64,000 nucleotides of DNA, taken from an uncultured Mediterraneibacter sp. (GTDB taxonomy: Bacteria > Bacillota > Clostridia > Lachnospirales > Lachnospiraceae). The position numbers and the translations under genes are program-made. Below the pieces are notes generated by a model. The model was not told where the DNA came from. It saw nothing but the letters and a program-made list of their open reading frames with translations, and made no database searches. Each line of letters begins with the position of its first letter. Within the stretch, counting starts at the first letter, position 1. This document shows, piece after piece, positions 26,008 to 36,156 of this stretch. Location: contig NZ_CAKRGI010000005.1 in NCBI RefSeq assembly GCF_934330165.1, forward strand, positions 1 through 64,000, given 5' to 3'.

Positions 26008-26033
26008 TCAGATTCACAAGGAGGTTAGAACCT

Positions 26034-26315
26034 ATGGCTCGCTCACTTAAAAAAGGACCATTTGCAGATGCAAGCTTACTGAAAAAAGTAGACGCAATGA
26101 ACGCTGCAGGTGATAAATCAGTTATAAAGACATGGTCACGCCGTTCTACAATCTTCCCGTCATTTGTTGGTCATACATTTGCCGTACATGACGGAAGAAG
26201 ACATGTGCCTGTATATGTTACAGAGGACATGGTTGGCCACAAACTCGGTGAGTTCGTTGCAACAAGAACTTACAGAGGACACGGTAAAGACGAGAAGAAA
26301 TCAAAAGTTAGATAA
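26034..26315 (+). CDS. rpsS: 30S ribosomal protein S19
   Basis: 93-residue head protein contacting tRNA and S13. Typical [18 protein letters not shown] and [22 protein letters not shown]. Start follows AAGGAGG. Confidence 0.98.
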   Translation: MARSLKKGPFADASLLKKVDAMNAAGDKSVIKTWSRRSTIFPSFVGHTFAVHDGRRHVPVYVTEDMVGHKLGEFVATRTYRGHGKDEKKSKVR

Positions 26316-26346
26316 TTTTCATACAGTTTGAAAGGAGGGTTCATCC

Positions 26347-26733
26347 ATGGCTAAAGGACATAGATCCCAGATCAAAAGAGAAAGAAACGCACAGAAAGAT
26401 ACAAGACCTTCAGCTAAGATTTCTTACGCAAGAGTATCTGTGCAGAAGGCATGTTTCGTTCTTGATGCCATCAGAGGCAAGGATGTACAGACAGCACTTG
26501 GTATTTTAGCATACAATCCAAGATATGCTTCAAGCGTTATAGAGAAGTTACTGAAATCAGCAATCGCAAATGCTGAGAATAACAACGGTATGAGCGTTGA
26601 GAACCTCTACATTGAGGAATGCTACGCAAATAAAGGACCGACAATGAAGAGAATCAGACCGAGAGCACAGGGTAGAGCTTACAGAATCGAAAAGAGAATG
26701 AGCCACATTACAATCGTGCTGAATGAAAGATAG
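26347..26733 (+). CDS. rplV: 50S ribosomal protein L22
   Basis: 128-residue tunnel protein; its extended hairpin (about 90-110, KGPTMKRIRPRAQGRAYRI) narrows the exit tunnel and is where macrolide-resistance changes arise elsewhere. No insertion or deletion is evident in that hairpin. Start follows AAGGAGGG. Confidence 0.97.
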   Translation: MAKGHRSQIKRERNAQKDTRPSAKISYARVSVQKACFVLDAIRGKDVQTALGILAYNPRYASSVIEKLLKSAIANAENNNGMSVENLYIEECYANKGPTMKRIRPRAQGRAYRIEKRMSHITIVLNER

Positions 26734-26742
26734 GAGGACAAT

Positions 26743-27399
26743 ATGGGACAGAAAGTTAATCCTCATGGCTTGAGAGTTGGCGTTATCAAAGACTGGGACT
26801 CCAAATGGTACGCAGAGAAAGATTTCGCTGATAATCTGGTTGAAGACCACGAGATCAGAAAGTTTTTAAAGAAGAGATTATACAGTGCCGGAATCTCCAA
26901 GATTGAGATCGAAAGAGCTTCCGATCGCGTTAAGATCATTGTTTATACAGCTAAGCCTGGTGTCGTAATCGGCAAGGGTGGTTCCGAGATCGAAAAGGTG
27001 AAAGCAGAGCTTGCACAGTTTACAGACAAGAAGCTCATCGTTGACATCAAAGAAGTTAAGAGACCGGACAAAGATGCACAGCTTGTAGCTGAGAACATTG
27101 CTCAGCAGCTTGAGAACCGTATCTCCTTCAGACGTGCTATGAAATCCTGCATGTCAAGAACAATGAAGGCTGGAGCACTCGGAGTTAAGACTTCCGTATC
27201 CGGACGTCTTGGCGGTGCTGATATGGCTCGTACAGAGTTCTACAGTGAGGGAACAATTCCGCTGCAGACACTTCGTGCTGACATCGATTATGGATTCGCA
27301 GAAGCTGACACAACTTACGGAAAAGTCGGTGTAAAGGTTTGGATTTACAAAGGCGAGGTTCTTCCGACTAAAGCAGATAAGGAAGGGAGAGATAGATAA
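26743..27399 (+). CDS. rpsC: 30S ribosomal protein S3
   Basis: 218-residue mRNA-entry protein with a KH domain ([22 protein letters not shown]) and C-terminal S3 domain. Begins [12 protein letters not shown]. Its stop codon overlaps the rplP start (TAATG). Confidence 0.98.
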   Translation: MGQKVNPHGLRVGVIKDWDSKWYAEKDFADNLVEDHEIRKFLKKRLYSAGISKIEIERASDRVKIIVYTAKPGVVIGKGGSEIEKVKAELAQFTDKKLIVDIKEVKRPDKDAQLVAENIAQQLENRISFRRAMKSCMSRTMKAGALGVKTSVSGRLGGADMARTEFYSEGTIPLQTLRADIDYGFAEADTTYGKVGVKVWIYKGEVLPTKADKEGRDR

Positions 27400-27836
27400 T
27401 GTTAATGCCAAAAAGAGTAAAACGTCGTAAACAGTTCCGTGGTACTATGAAAGGTAAGGCTCTTAGAGGTAATAAGATTTCTTACGGTGAATATGGTATC
27501 GTAGCAATGGAACCATGCTGGATTCGTTCTAACCAGATCGAGGCAGCCCGTGTTGCCATGACACGTTACATTAAGCGTGGTGGTAAGGTTTGGATCAAGA
27601 TCTTCCCAGACAAGCCGATCACAGCAAAGCCGGCTGAGACTCGTATGGGTAGTGGTAAAGGTACTGTTGAGTATTGGGCAGCAGTAGTTAAACCGGGCCG
27701 TGTAATGTTTGAGATTGCAGGAGTACCAGAGGAAACAGCTAGAGAGGCACTTCGACTTGCAATGCATAAATTACCTTGCAAATGCAAAATCGTTTCTCGC
27801 GCAGACTTAGAAGGCGGTGATAACAGTGAAAATTAA
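27399..27836 (+). CDS. rplP: 50S ribosomal protein L16
   Basis: 145-residue protein near the A-site tRNA elbow. [15 protein letters not shown] and [23 protein letters not shown] are typical. Translation is coupled to rpsC at the front and rpmC at the end (11-nt overlap). Confidence 0.97.
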   Translation: MLMPKRVKRRKQFRGTMKGKALRGNKISYGEYGIVAMEPCWIRSNQIEAARVAMTRYIKRGGKVWIKIFPDKPITAKPAETRMGSGKGTVEYWAAVVKPGRVMFEIAGVPEETAREALRLAMHKLPCKCKIVSRADLEGGDNSEN

Positions 27837-28029
27837 TACATTTGTAAACGAGTTAAGAGGAAAATCCGTAGAGGAATTAAATGAAGAATTAGTAGCTGCT
27901 AAGAAGGAACTCTTTAACCTGAGATTCCAGAATGCAACAAATCAGTTGGATAATACAAGCAGAATCAAAGAAGTTAGAAAGAATATTGCCCGTATTCAGA
28001 CTCTGATTACAGAGGCTAAGAGAGCTTAA
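27826..28029 (+). CDS. rpmC: 50S ribosomal protein L29
   Basis: 67-residue helical hairpin at the tunnel exit. The frame could open at GTG 27817, but GTG 27826 gives the standard [21 protein letters not shown] start and sits behind AAGGCGG. Overlaps the end of rplP by 11 nt. Confidence 0.95.
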   Translation: MKINTFVNELRGKSVEELNEELVAAKKELFNLRFQNATNQLDNTSRIKEVRKNIARIQTLITEAKRA

Positions 28030-28061
28030 CTACCGTATTAATCCCAGGAAGGAGAAAAACC

Positions 28062-28319
28062 GTGGAAGAGAGAAATTTAAGAAAAACCCGTACGGGTAAG
28101 GTTGTCAGCGACAAGATGGATAAGACAATCGTTGTTGCCGTTGAAGACCACGTTAAACATCCACTTTACAAGAAGATCGTAAAGAGAACTTATAAACTGA
28201 AAGCTCATGATGAGAACAATGAGTGCAAAGTTGGAGATACAGTTAAAGTAATGGAAACAAGACCGCTGTCTAAAGATAAGAGATGGAGACTTGTGGAAAT
28301 CATGGAGAAAGCGAAATAA
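28062..28319 (+). CDS. rpsQ: 30S ribosomal protein S17
   Basis: 85-residue OB-fold protein. [25 protein letters not shown] and the MKAHDE-type segment ([15 protein letters not shown]) identify it. GTG start at 28062 behind AAGGAG. Confidence 0.97.
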   Translation: MEERNLRKTRTGKVVSDKMDKTIVVAVEDHVKHPLYKKIVKRTYKLKAHDENNECKVGDTVKVMETRPLSKDKRWRLVEIMEKAK

Positions 28320-28342
28320 TTATTTGAAGGAGGTTTACCTGC

Positions 28343-28711
28343 ATGATACAGCAAGAAAGCAGACTTAAAGTAGCAGACAATACAGGTGCTAAAGAGTTAC
28401 TGTGTATCCGTGTGCTTGGTGGTTCTACAAGAAGATATGCCAGCATCGGAGATGTGATCGTTGCAACTGTTAAAGATGCAACACCAGGCGGCGTTGTTAA
28501 AAAAGGCGATGTTGTTAAAGCTGTAGTTGTCCGTTCTGTAAGAGGTGCTCGTCGTAAAGACGGTTCCTACATCAGATTCGATGAAAATGCTGCTGTTATT
28601 ATAAAAGACGATTTGAACCCACGTGGAACACGTATTTTTGGACCAGTAGCCAGAGAGCTCAGAGAGAAACACTTTATGAAGATCGTTTCCTTAGCTCCGG
28701 AAGTACTGTAG
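28343..28711 (+). CDS. rplN: 50S ribosomal protein L14
   Basis: 122-residue interface protein. [27 protein letters not shown] and [17 protein letters not shown] are family signatures. ATG follows GAAGGAGGT. Confidence 0.98.
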   Translation: MIQQESRLKVADNTGAKELLCIRVLGGSTRRYASIGDVIVATVKDATPGGVVKKGDVVKAVVVRSVRGARRKDGSYIRFDENAAVIIKDDLNPRGTRIFGPVARELREKHFMKIVSLAPEVL

Positions 28712-28723
28712 GGAGGTGCCTAG

Positions 28724-29035
28724 ATGTCAACTATGAAGATTAAAAAAGGTGATATGGTTAAGGTTATCGCCGGTAAAGATAAAGACAAAGAAGGCAAAGT
28801 TATTGCCGTAAATAAAAAAGACGGTAAAGTCCTGGTTGAAGGCGTCAATATGCTGACAAAGCACACAAAACCAAGTGCTGCAAATCAGAATGGCGGTATC
28901 GTACATCAGGAAGGCTACATTGATGCATCCAACGTTATGTATATTCATAAAGGAAAAGCAACAAGAGTAGGCTTCAAGATGGACGGCGACAAGAAGGTTC
29001 GTGTTGCGAAGTCAACAGGCGAAGTTATTGATTAA
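28724..29035 (+). CDS. rplX: 50S ribosomal protein L24
   Basis: 103-residue KOW-domain protein that starts 50S assembly. [28 protein letters not shown] is the KOW motif. An alternative ATG is three codons in. Start follows GGGAGG. Confidence 0.96.
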   Translation: MSTMKIKKGDMVKVIAGKDKDKEGKVIAVNKKDGKVLVEGVNMLTKHTKPSAANQNGGIVHQEGYIDASNVMYIHKGKATRVGFKMDGDKKVRVAKSTGEVID

Positions 29036-29058
29036 TTCAAGGAAGGAGGTCCAGGACT

Positions 29059-29598
29059 TTGAGTAGACTGAAAGATCAGTATCAGAATGAGATCGTTGAT
29101 GCAATGATCAAAAAATTTGGATATAAAAATATCATGGAAGTGCCGAAGCTTGACAAGGTTGTAATCAACATGGGTGTAGGCGAGGCAAAAGATAACGCAA
29201 AACTTCTGGAGTCAGCTATTGCAGATATGGAGAAGATCGCAGGACAGAAAGCGGTTGTAACCAGAGCAAAGAATTCGGTAGCTAACTTCAAGATCAGAGA
29301 GGGCATGCCGATCGGATGCAAAGTTACTTTAAGAGGAGAAAAGATGTATGAGTTCGTTGATCGTCTGATCAACCTTGCACTTCCTCGTGTACGTGACTTC
29401 AGAGGAGTAAACCCGAACGCATTTGACGGAAGAGGAAACTATGCACTCGGAATTAAAGAGCAGCTGATTTTCCCGGAGATCGAATACGATAAGATTGACA
29501 AAGTCAGAGGTATGGATGTAATTTTCGTTACAACAGCTAAGACTGACGAAGAAGCTCGTGAATTATTGACTCAGTTCAATATGCCATTCGCAAAGTAA
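29059..29598 (+). CDS. rplE: 50S ribosomal protein L5
   Basis: 179-residue 5S rRNA-binding protein with [18 protein letters not shown] and [25 protein letters not shown]. It uses a TTG start (29059) behind AAGGAGG; no ATG would give the conserved [11 protein letters not shown] start. Confidence 0.97.
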   Translation: MSRLKDQYQNEIVDAMIKKFGYKNIMEVPKLDKVVINMGVGEAKDNAKLLESAIADMEKIAGQKAVVTRAKNSVANFKIREGMPIGCKVTLRGEKMYEFVDRLINLALPRVRDFRGVNPNAFDGRGNYALGIKEQLIFPEIEYDKIDKVRGMDVIFVTTAKTDEEARELLTQFNMPFAK

Positions 29599-29611
29599 GG
29601 GAGGGAAATTC

Positions 29612-29797
29612 ATGGCTAAGACATCAATGAAAATCAAACAGCAGCGTGCTCCAAAGTTCTCCACAAGAGAATACAGCCGTTGCAGAATTTGTGGACGTCC
29701 ACATGCATATTTAAGAAAATATGGTATCTGCCGTATCTGTTTCCGTGAACTGGCATACAAAGGACAGATCCCGGGTGTTAAGAAAGCAAGCTGGTAG
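29612..29797 (+). CDS. rpsZ: 30S ribosomal protein S14 type Z
   Basis: 61-residue zinc form of S14. Two CxxC pairs are present (CRICG and CRICF) flanking [10 protein letters not shown]. The zinc-free long form is usually a separate zinc-starvation paralogue and is not seen here. Confidence 0.97.
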   Translation: MAKTSMKIKQQRAPKFSTREYSRCRICGRPHAYLRKYGICRICFRELAYKGQIPGVKKASW

Positions 29798-29899
29798 GCT
29801 TTATAAAAGACCGGTACAGACCTGCACATGGATGCATGGTCAGTCCGGCAGCCCACAGCAGACGATATACTGTGCAATAATATAGGAGGAATCACACAC

Positions 29900-30301
29900 A
29901 TGACTATGAGCGATCCAATTGCAGATATGCTTACAAGAATCCGTAATGCAAATACTGCAAAACATGATACAGTAGATGTACCTGCATCCAAGATGAAAAT
30001 TGCTATTGCTGACATTCTTGTAGATGAAGGATATATCGCAAAATATGACCTTGTAGAAGATGGAAGTTTCAAGACTCTTCATATTACACTGAAATACGGT
30101 GTAGACAAAAATGAGAAGGTTATCTCAGGAATTAAGAGAATCTCCAAGCCGGGACTTCGTGTATATGCTAATACAGAAGATATTCCGAGAGTACTTGGTG
30201 GACTTGGAATTGCAATCCTTTCTACAAATAAAGGTGTTGTAACAGATAAAGAAGCCAGAAAGCTCGGCGTAGGCGGAGAAGTTCTTTGCTTCGTTTGGTA
30301 A
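29900..30301 (+). CDS. rpsH: 30S ribosomal protein S8
   Basis: 133-residue protein, primary 16S binder and repressor of the spc operon in other bacteria. [22 protein letters not shown] and [31 protein letters not shown] identify it. The frame opens at 29828, but ATG 29900 has GGAGG upstream. It is separated from rplF by 270 nt of hairpin-rich spacer, which is unusual. Confidence 0.97.
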   Translation: MTMSDPIADMLTRIRNANTAKHDTVDVPASKMKIAIADILVDEGYIAKYDLVEDGSFKTLHITLKYGVDKNEKVISGIKRISKPGLRVYANTEDIPRVLGGLGIAILSTNKGVVTDKEARKLGVGGEVLCFVW

Positions 30302-30571
30302 ACCGAAAGCAACTTAGTGAGAGCGAGGCGTAGCCGAAGTTCGAACTTAGTGCGAGGTTGTTCTTTGAGCTTAGCGAGGTCTTGTCGAGCTTAGCGAAAA
30401 GAACTTCCACAGATTTGCTCATTTGAGCGGATGAACCAATTTGAAAAAGCGAATTCTTTGAGCTGGTGAGTCTATCTCATCTGGCGAAAAGAACTTCCTT
30501 TTTATAAAGTAACTGAAAACAGAGCGGGCAAAGCATCCGCTCCGAGAATCTAAGTTAAGGAGGAAAATGGT
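30302..30571 (+). repeat. Repeat- and hairpin-rich spacer between rpsH and rplF
   Basis: 270 nt with no gene, where related species normally have a few dozen. It holds degenerate units of the type CTTAG(C/T)GAG (near 30313, 30347, 30369, 30389). Two similar hairpins follow: GTTCTTT (30360-30366) with AAAGAAC (30398-30404), and TTCTTT near 30454 with AAAGAA near 30488, each ending GCGAAAAGAACTTCC. It has the look of a dispersed intergenic repeat inserted in the operon. No promoter stands out. Confidence 0.7.
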
Positions 30572-31114
30572 ATGTCACGTATAGGAAGACTGCCTGTAGC
30601 AATTCCTGCAGGAGTAACTGTAGAAGTTGCTGAGAACAATGTAGTGACTGTAAAAGGTCCTAAGGGAACTCTTACAAAAGAGCTTCCGGTAGAAATGGAA
30701 ATCAAAGTTGAAGGCGAAGAAGTAATCGTTACAAGACCGAACGACTTAAAGAAAATGAAATCTCTTCATGGTCTGACAAGAACACTCATCAACAACATGG
30801 TTGTAGGTGTTACAGACGGATATGAGAAAGTTCTTGAAGTCAACGGAGTAGGTTACAGAGCTGCCAAATCAGGAAATAAACTGACACTGAACCTTGGTTA
30901 TTCTCATCCAGTAGAGATGATCGATCCAGAAGGAATCGAGACTGTACTTGACGGACAGAACAAGATTACTGTTAAAGGTATCGACAAAGAGAAAGTTGGA
31001 CAGTTTGCGGCTGAGATCAGAGATAAGAGAAGACCGGAGCCATATAAGGGCAAGGGAATCAAGTATGCTGATGAAGTAATCAGACGTAAAGTTGGTAAGA
31101 CTGGTAAGAAATAA
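30572..31114 (+). CDS. rplF: 50S ribosomal protein L6
   Basis: 180-residue two-domain protein near the sarcin-ricin loop. [14 protein letters not shown] start and [28 protein letters not shown] end are typical. Start follows AAGGAGG. Confidence 0.98.
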   Translation: MSRIGRLPVAIPAGVTVEVAENNVVTVKGPKGTLTKELPVEMEIKVEGEEVIVTRPNDLKKMKSLHGLTRTLINNMVVGVTDGYEKVLEVNGVGYRAAKSGNKLTLNLGYSHPVEMIDPEGIETVLDGQNKITVKGIDKEKVGQFAAEIRDKRRPEPYKGKGIKYADEVIRRKVGKTGKK

Positions 31115-31131
31115 ATAAGGAGAGTGTGAAA

Positions 31132-31500
31132 ATGGTTAGTAAGAAATCAAGAAGCGAAATTCGTAGAAAAAAACACCTGAAATTACGCAACCGTTTCAGC
31201 GGAACTACGCAGAGACCGCGTTTAGCTGTGTTCAGAAGTAACAATCATATGTATGCACAGATCATCGATGACACTGTTGGAAATACTCTTGTTTCAGCTT
31301 CCACTCTTCAGAAAGATGTGAAAGCAGAGCTTGAGAAAACAAACGATGTAAATGCAGCTGCATATCTTGGAAAAGTAATTGCTGAGAGAGCAATCGAAAA
31401 AGGAATTACAGAAGTTGTCTTCGATAGAGGAGGCTTTATTTACCAGGGTAAGATTAAAGCACTGGCAGACGCAGCAAGAGAAGCTGGGCTGAATTTCTAA
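31132..31500 (+). CDS. rplR: 50S ribosomal protein L18
   Basis: 122-residue 5S rRNA binder. [23 protein letters not shown] and [20 protein letters not shown] are characteristic. The frame can start at GTG 31126, but ATG 31132 sits at better distance from AAGGAGAG. Confidence 0.96.
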   Translation: MVSKKSRSEIRRKKHLKLRNRFSGTTQRPRLAVFRSNNHMYAQIIDDTVGNTLVSASTLQKDVKAELEKTNDVNAAAYLGKVIAERAIEKGITEVVFDRGGFIYQGKIKALADAAREAGLNF

Positions 31501-31515
31501 GAAGGGAGAACACAC

Positions 31516-32025
31516 ATGAGACAGGAACGTATTGATGCTAGTCAGCTGGAATTATTAGATAAGTTGGTATCAATCAAACGTGTTACTAAGGTCGTAAAAG
31601 GTGGTCGTAACATGAGATTCACAGCTTTGGTTGTAGTTGGTGATGGAAACGGTCACGTTGGTGCAGGTTTGGGAAAGGCTACTGAGATTCCAGAAGCAAT
31701 CCGCAAAGCAAAAGAAGATGCTATGAAGAAAATGATCAGCGTTTCACTTGACGAGAATGCAAGTGTTACACATGATGTAATCGGTAAGTTCGGAAGTGCT
31801 TCCGTACTTCTTAAGAAAGCTCCGGAAGGTACTGGAGTTATCGCCGGTGGTCCGGCTCGTGCCGTTATTGAGATGGCAGGAATTAAGAACATCCGTACAA
31901 AATCTTTAGGATCCAACAACAAACAGAATGTTGTACTTGCTACTATCGAAGGACTTAGAGGTGTTAAGACACCGGAAGATGTTGCAAGACTTCGCGGCAA
32001 ATCAGTTGAAGAGATCTTAGGCTAA
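31516..32025 (+). CDS. rpsE: 30S ribosomal protein S5
   Basis: 169-residue mRNA-helicase-face protein. Contains [23 protein letters not shown] and the [17 protein letters not shown] helix. Start follows GAAGGGAG. Confidence 0.98.
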   Translation: MRQERIDASQLELLDKLVSIKRVTKVVKGGRNMRFTALVVVGDGNGHVGAGLGKATEIPEAIRKAKEDAMKKMISVSLDENASVTHDVIGKFGSASVLLKKAPEGTGVIAGGPARAVIEMAGIKNIRTKSLGSNNKQNVVLATIEGLRGVKTPEDVARLRGKSVEEILG

Positions 32026-32068
32026 TCAGAAGAATAGCCCGATCAAGCGCACAGGAGGTTAGATTGAA

Positions 32069-32251
32069 ATGGCAAATTTAAAAGTTACATTAGTAAAGTC
32101 TACAATCGGCGCCGTACCAAAGCACAAAAAGACTGTTGAGGCTCTTGGACTCAAGAAACTCAACAAGACAGTTGTATTGCCGGATAATGCAGCTACCAGA
32201 GGTATGGTACAGCAGGTTAGACATTTAGTTAAAGTTGAAGAAGAGGCTTAA
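32069..32251 (+). CDS. rpmD: 50S ribosomal protein L30
   Basis: 60-residue protein, short bacterial form. [27 protein letters not shown] and [15 protein letters not shown] identify it. Start follows AGGAGG. Confidence 0.97.
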   Translation: MANLKVTLVKSTIGAVPKHKKTVEALGLKKLNKTVVLPDNAATRGMVQQVRHLVKVEEEA

Positions 32252-32272
32252 TTAAGATAAGGAGGTAATGTC

Positions 32273-32713
32273 ATGGACTTATCAAACTTAAGACCGGCAG
32301 ACGGTTCTAAACAGAGTGATAATTTCAGAAGAGGCCGTGGTCATGGTTCAGGAAACGGAAAGACAGCCGGAAAGGGCCATAAAGGACAGAAGGCTCGTTC
32401 AGGAGCTACAAGACCTGGTTTTGAAGGCGGTCAGATGCCTTTATACAGAAGAATTCCTAAGAGAGGTTTCACATGCAGAAACTCTAAGACAATCGTAGGA
32501 ATCAATTTAGACGTACTTGAGAGATTTGAAGATGGAGCTACAGTATCAGTTGACACACTGATCGAGGCTGGTATCGTTAAAAATCCGAGAGATGGCGTTA
32601 AAATTCTTGGAAATGGAGAGTTAACTAAGAAGCTTACAGTTCAGGCTAATGCATTCAGTGCAAAAGCTGCAGAGAAGATTGAAGCTCTTGGTGGAAAAGC
32701 AGAGGTGATCTAA
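32273..32713 (+). CDS. rplO: 50S ribosomal protein L15
   Basis: 146-residue protein with the glycine- and arginine-rich N-terminus ([26 protein letters not shown]). Its stop overlaps the secY start by one base (TAATG), so the two are coupled. Confidence 0.98.
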   Translation: MDLSNLRPADGSKQSDNFRRGRGHGSGNGKTAGKGHKGQKARSGATRPGFEGGQMPLYRRIPKRGFTCRNSKTIVGINLDVLERFEDGATVSVDTLIEAGIVKNPRDGVKILGNGELTKKLTVQANAFSAKAAEKIEALGGKAEVI

Positions 32714-34065
32714 TGCTTAAAACCGTGCGTAATGCGTTTAAGGTTGAGGATATAAGGAAAAGATTACTGTATACACTGCTTATGCTCGTAGTTGTAAGAT
32801 TTGGATCTCAGCTCCCGACACCGGGAGTTGATCCAACCTTTATCCAGAATTTCTTTGCACAGCAGACCGGTGATGCATTCAATTTCTTTGAGGCATTTAC
32901 GGGGGGATCCTTTACAAGAATGTCGGTGTTTGCTCTGAGTATTACACCGTATATCACATCATCCATCATCATGCAGCTGCTGACGATTGCAATTCCGAAG
33001 CTTGAAGAAATGCAGAAAGATGGAGAAGACGGAAGAAAGAAGATTGCTGCAATCACAAGATATGTGACAGTTGGACTTGCTTTGATCGAGTCTATCGCTA
33101 TGTCAATCGGATTCGGACGTCAGGGACTTCTCGTTGATTATAATTTCGTAAACTGTGCAATCGTTGTGTGTACACTGACTGCAGGAAGTGCATTCCTGAT
33201 GTGGATCGGTGAGCGTATTACGGAGAAGGGTGTTGGAAACGGTATCTCAATCGTTCTTCTTATCAATATCATTTCCCGTGTACCGGATGACCTTGTAACT
33301 TTGTATACACAGTTCATGAGTGGAAAGAAGCTTGCTAAGGCAGGACTTGCCGGAATTATTATTCTTGCTATTTTACTGGTAGTAATCGTATTTGTTATCA
33401 TTCTTCAGGATGGTGAGAGAAGAATTGCGGTACAGTATTCCAAGAAAGTTCAGGGAAGAAAGACATATGGCGGTCAGTCAAGTCATATTCCTCTGAAAGT
33501 GAATACAGCCGGCGTTATCCCGGTTATCTTTTCATCTTCGTTGATGCAGACTCCGATCGTTATCGCTCAGTTCCTTGGAAAAGGAAATGGAACAGGTATC
33601 GGAAGCAAGATCCTTGCAGGTCTGAACTCGAATAACTGGTGTGATCCTGAGAATCCGATTTATTCGATCGGACTCGTGGTTTACATTTTACTTACAATAT
33701 TCTTTGCATATTTCTACACATCGATTACATTTAATCCGATGGAGATTGCAAATAATATGAAAAAGAGCGGTGGATTTATCCCGGGAATCCGTCCCGGAAA
33801 ACCGACTGTAGATTATCTGACAAAGATTCTGAACTATGTCATCTTTATCGGAGCATGCGGTCTGATCATCGTTCAGGTGATCCCATACTTCTTTAACGGT
33901 GTATTCGGTGCGAATGTTTCCTTTGGAGGAACATCCTTGATCATCATCGTAGGAGTTGTCCTTGAGACAATTAAGAAGATTGAATCACAGATGCTTGTAA
34001 GAAATTACACAGGATTTTTAAATAATAAGGGAAGCAATATGAAGAACAGCTACCTTGGATATTAG
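32713..34065 (+). CDS. secY: Preprotein translocase subunit SecY
   Basis: 450-residue central channel of the Sec translocon with ten membrane helices. GSQLPTPGVDP near the start, SIIMQLLTIAIPKLE, and the PGIRPGKPT cytoplasmic loop are family signatures. It exports the lipoproteins and hydrolases encoded elsewhere in the window. Start overlaps rplO. Confidence 0.98.
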   Translation: MLKTVRNAFKVEDIRKRLLYTLLMLVVVRFGSQLPTPGVDPTFIQNFFAQQTGDAFNFFEAFTGGSFTRMSVFALSITPYITSSIIMQLLTIAIPKLEEMQKDGEDGRKKIAAITRYVTVGLALIESIAMSIGFGRQGLLVDYNFVNCAIVVCTLTAGSAFLMWIGERITEKGVGNGISIVLLINIISRVPDDLVTLYTQFMSGKKLAKAGLAGIIILAILLVVIVFVIILQDGERRIAVQYSKKVQGRKTYGGQSSHIPLKVNTAGVIPVIFSSSLMQTPIVIAQFLGKGNGTGIGSKILAGLNSNNWCDPENPIYSIGLVVYILLTIFFAYFYTSITFNPMEIANNMKKSGGFIPGIRPGKPTVDYLTKILNYVIFIGACGLIIVQVIPYFFNGVFGANVSFGGTSLIIIVGVVLETIKKIESQMLVRNYTGFLNNKGSNMKNSYLGY

Positions 34066-34147
34066 AAGACATTTAGCTCGCCCCGATTTTGTCCTTGAAA
34101 GAGGACAGAACGAAGCGAGTTAAAGTTATATAAAGGAGGATGAGACT

Positions 34148-34792
34148 ATGAAGATCATCATGTTGGGAGCTCCGGGAGCCGGAAAAGGAACTCAGGCAAA
34201 GAAAATTGCAGAAAAATACAGTATTCCTCATATTTCTACAGGAGATATTTTCAGAGCCAACATCAAGAATGGAACAGAACTTGGTCAGAAGGCAAAGACT
34301 TATATGGATCAGGGACTTCTTGTACCGGATGAACTGGTTGTTGACCTGGTTGTGGACAGAGTGAATCAGGATGACTGTGCGAATGGATATGTGCTTGATG
34401 GATTTCCGCGTACGATCCCACAGGCAGAGGCACTTGATAAAGCACTTAAGGAACTGGGACAGAAGATCGATTATGCAATCAATGTAGAAGTACCGGATGA
34501 AAATATTGTCAACCGTATGTCCGGAAGAAGAGCATGCGTTGACTGTGGAGCAACATATCATATTGTGTATGCACCAACTTCCAAAGAGGGAATTTGTGAC
34601 AAATGTGGTGGCGGACTCATTCTCAGAGATGATGATAAGCCAGAGACAGTCCTGAAAAGACTGGGCGTATATCATGAGCAGACTCAGCCATTGATCGATT
34701 ATTATACAGAAGCCGGAATATTAAAAGAGGTTGACGGAACAATCGATATCAATGATGTATTTGCTGAGATCGTTAAGATTCTGGGAGAATAA
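34148..34792 (+). CDS. adk: Adenylate kinase
   Basis: AMP + ATP to 2 ADP. 214 residues with the P-loop [13 protein letters not shown]-site STGDIFR, DGFPRT, and a zinc-type lid with two CxxC pairs (CVDCG and CDKCG). ATG follows AAGGAGG. In most relatives map follows; here a KOW protein follows directly. Confidence 0.98.
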   Translation: MKIIMLGAPGAGKGTQAKKIAEKYSIPHISTGDIFRANIKNGTELGQKAKTYMDQGLLVPDELVVDLVVDRVNQDDCANGYVLDGFPRTIPQAEALDKALKELGQKIDYAINVEVPDENIVNRMSGRRACVDCGATYHIVYAPTSKEGICDKCGGGLILRDDDKPETVLKRLGVYHEQTQPLIDYYTEAGILKEVDGTIDINDVFAEIVKILGE

Positions 34793-34794
34793 TC

Positions 34795-35040
34795 ATGAAT
34801 TACAGACCCGGAATGATCGTAAGATCAAAAGCCGGACACGATAAAGACCATGTATATGTTATTATCCGTGTCGAAAAGAATTATTTATATCTGTCTGATG
34901 GTGATTTAAAACCTTTAAATCAGATGAAAAAAAAGAATGTAAGACATCTTCAACCGATATTATCTGAATATGCAGAAGATATATCGGCAGATGAGGCCAT
35001 CAGGAGTTTATGCAGGAGGATTAAAAATGTCAAAAACTGA
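34795..35040 (+). CDS. KOW-domain RNA-binding protein
   Basis: 81-residue basic protein with an N-terminal KOW motif ([32 protein letters not shown]), like the L14e/L24-like proteins found between adk or map and infA in Clostridia. Its exact role is unknown; ribosome or RNA binding is inferred. It begins 2 nt after adk and overlaps infA by 14 nt, so it is translated within the spc operon. Confidence 0.88.
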   Translation: MNYRPGMIVRSKAGHDKDHVYVIIRVEKNYLYLSDGDLKPLNQMKKKNVRHLQPILSEYAEDISADEAIRSLCRRIKNVKN

Positions 35041-35245
35041 CGTGATTGAAATTGAAGGGGTTGTAGTTGAAAAACTTCCTAACGCAATGTTCAAAGTAGA
35101 ACTGGAGAACGGCCACATTGTGCTGGCACATATTAGCGGAAAGCTGCGTATGAATTTCATCAAGATTCTGCCGGGAGATAAGGTGACCTTAGAGATGTCG
35201 CCATATGATTTGAGCAAGGGAAGAATCGTCTGGAGAGATAAATAA
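35027..35245 (+). CDS. infA: Translation initiation factor IF-1
   Basis: 72-residue OB-fold factor that occupies the A site during initiation. [29 protein letters not shown] and [21 protein letters not shown] are typical. The frame opens at 34970, but ATG 35027 follows AGGAGGAT. It overlaps the KOW gene and is the last gene before an internal terminator. Confidence 0.97.
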   Translation: MSKTDVIEIEGVVVEKLPNAMFKVELENGHIVLAHISGKLRMNFIKILPGDKVTLEMSPYDLSKGRIVWRDK

Positions 35246-35285
35246 ACAACACTGCTTCTTAATAAGAAGAACAGTTCAATAAGCA

Positions 35286-35342
35286 GAAGACCTCTGAAAG
35301 ATAGAAAGGTTAAAACCTGAAATTTTTCAAAGGTCTTTTTTA
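35286..35342 (+). terminator. Terminator after infA
   Basis: AGACCTcTGAAA (from about 35288) pairs with TTTTTCAaAGGTCT and runs into TTTTTT (about 35336-35341). It splits the spc operon from the rpmJ-rpsM operon. Confidence 0.8.
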
Positions 35343-35403
35343 AAAAGGTCAAAAAAGATTTTGAAAAGGCTGAAAAAGATTTGAGAAAGTTGAAAAAAGA
35401 TGC

Positions 35404-35433
35404 TTGACTTTACACAAGTGTTGGTGATACAAT
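35404..35433 (+). promoter_or_regulatory. Promoter of the rpmJ-alpha operon
   Basis: TTGACT (35404-35409), an 18-bp spacer and TACAAT (35428-35433). The leader then contains GGTCA...TGACC and a TTTTTGG/CCAAAAA pairing, which are mutually exclusive and could be regulatory. Confidence 0.75.
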
Positions 35434-35516
35434 ATGAAATGGTCATTTTTGGATAGGTGTGACCAAAAATACCAGAATATATATAGGCAGAGCAAAATAG
35501 GGAAGGAGGATTTAAC

Positions 35517-35630
35517 ATGAAGGTTAGATCATCAGTAAAACCAATTTGTGAAAAATGCAAAATCATTAAAAGAAAAGGTAGTATCAGAGTAATCTGTGAG
35601 AACCCGAAGCACAAGCAGCGTCAGGGCTAA
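35517..35630 (+). CDS. rpmJ: 50S ribosomal protein L36
   Basis: 37-residue zinc protein, too short for ordinary gene finding. The reading frame from ATG 35517 gives [20 protein letters not shown] and ends KHKQRQG. The ligand set is Cys, Cys, Cys, His (C+ form). GGAAGGAGG precedes the start. Confidence 0.97.
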   Translation: MKVRSSVKPICEKCKIIKRKGSIRVICENPKHKQRQG

Positions 35631-36156
35631 GGCAGGCATTGAACACTTAATGAGTGCAAGCATAAGCGTAGCACGAATTTAGTGAGAAAGCCCATCAGGA
35701 GACTTGGTGAGGTATTATCGAACCTAGTCGAGTGATGTAACTGATACTTTGTGCAAATTAAAGCGGCTGACAGCCGGACACGCCAGGAAGCGTGGGCTGT
35801 TTAATATACAGTGAGGATACACCGCTGCTGTTCGCAGGTACCGACAGAGCGTGTGGTCTGGGCATCACTCGAACGTTTGCTGTCCGGTAAAGGACAAGAG
35901 TTGTATGCTATTGTATATTGCTTATAATACCCGGCATTTGCATTGGCGGATGAAAGTATGATCCGTGCCGGGAAAGGGTATGTAGTTTCCGTACATGCCT
36001 GGGCTGGGATATTGGAAAGATACATTCCGGTAGGATGCAGCATGAACAGATGACACCATTCTTTCTATATTATATAGAAGATATCTGATTCGCATTCACA
36101 GCCTCAGTTAGGGACAATGAACAAGAAAACCAGAAAAGAAAATGGAGGAAAGACAC
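35631..36156 (+). promoter_or_regulatory. Long structured spacer between rpmJ and rpsM
   Basis: 526 nt without a gene, where a few dozen are usual. The first 110 nt hold degenerate TTAGTGAG-like repeats related to those at 30302-30571. Then come strong hairpins: ACAGCC/GGCTGT with inner CACGC/GCGTG (35770-35800); CCCGGCA/TGCCGGG with inner CGGAT/ATCCG (35930-35972); GGTATGTA/TACATGCC (35977-35999); and TTCTATA/TATAGAA near 36061-36081. A TATAAT box (35923-35928) with TTGTAT 16 bp upstream could start a transcript just before the second hairpin. Confidence 0.65.

Noticed and set aside
34073..34675. 200-codon minus-strand frame over adk
   Set aside because: Antisense shadow of adk with no family features.
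35801..36043. 80-codon minus-strand frame in the rpmJ-rpsM spacer
   Set aside because: It crosses several strong hairpins, has no ribosome site, and its composition looks non-coding.
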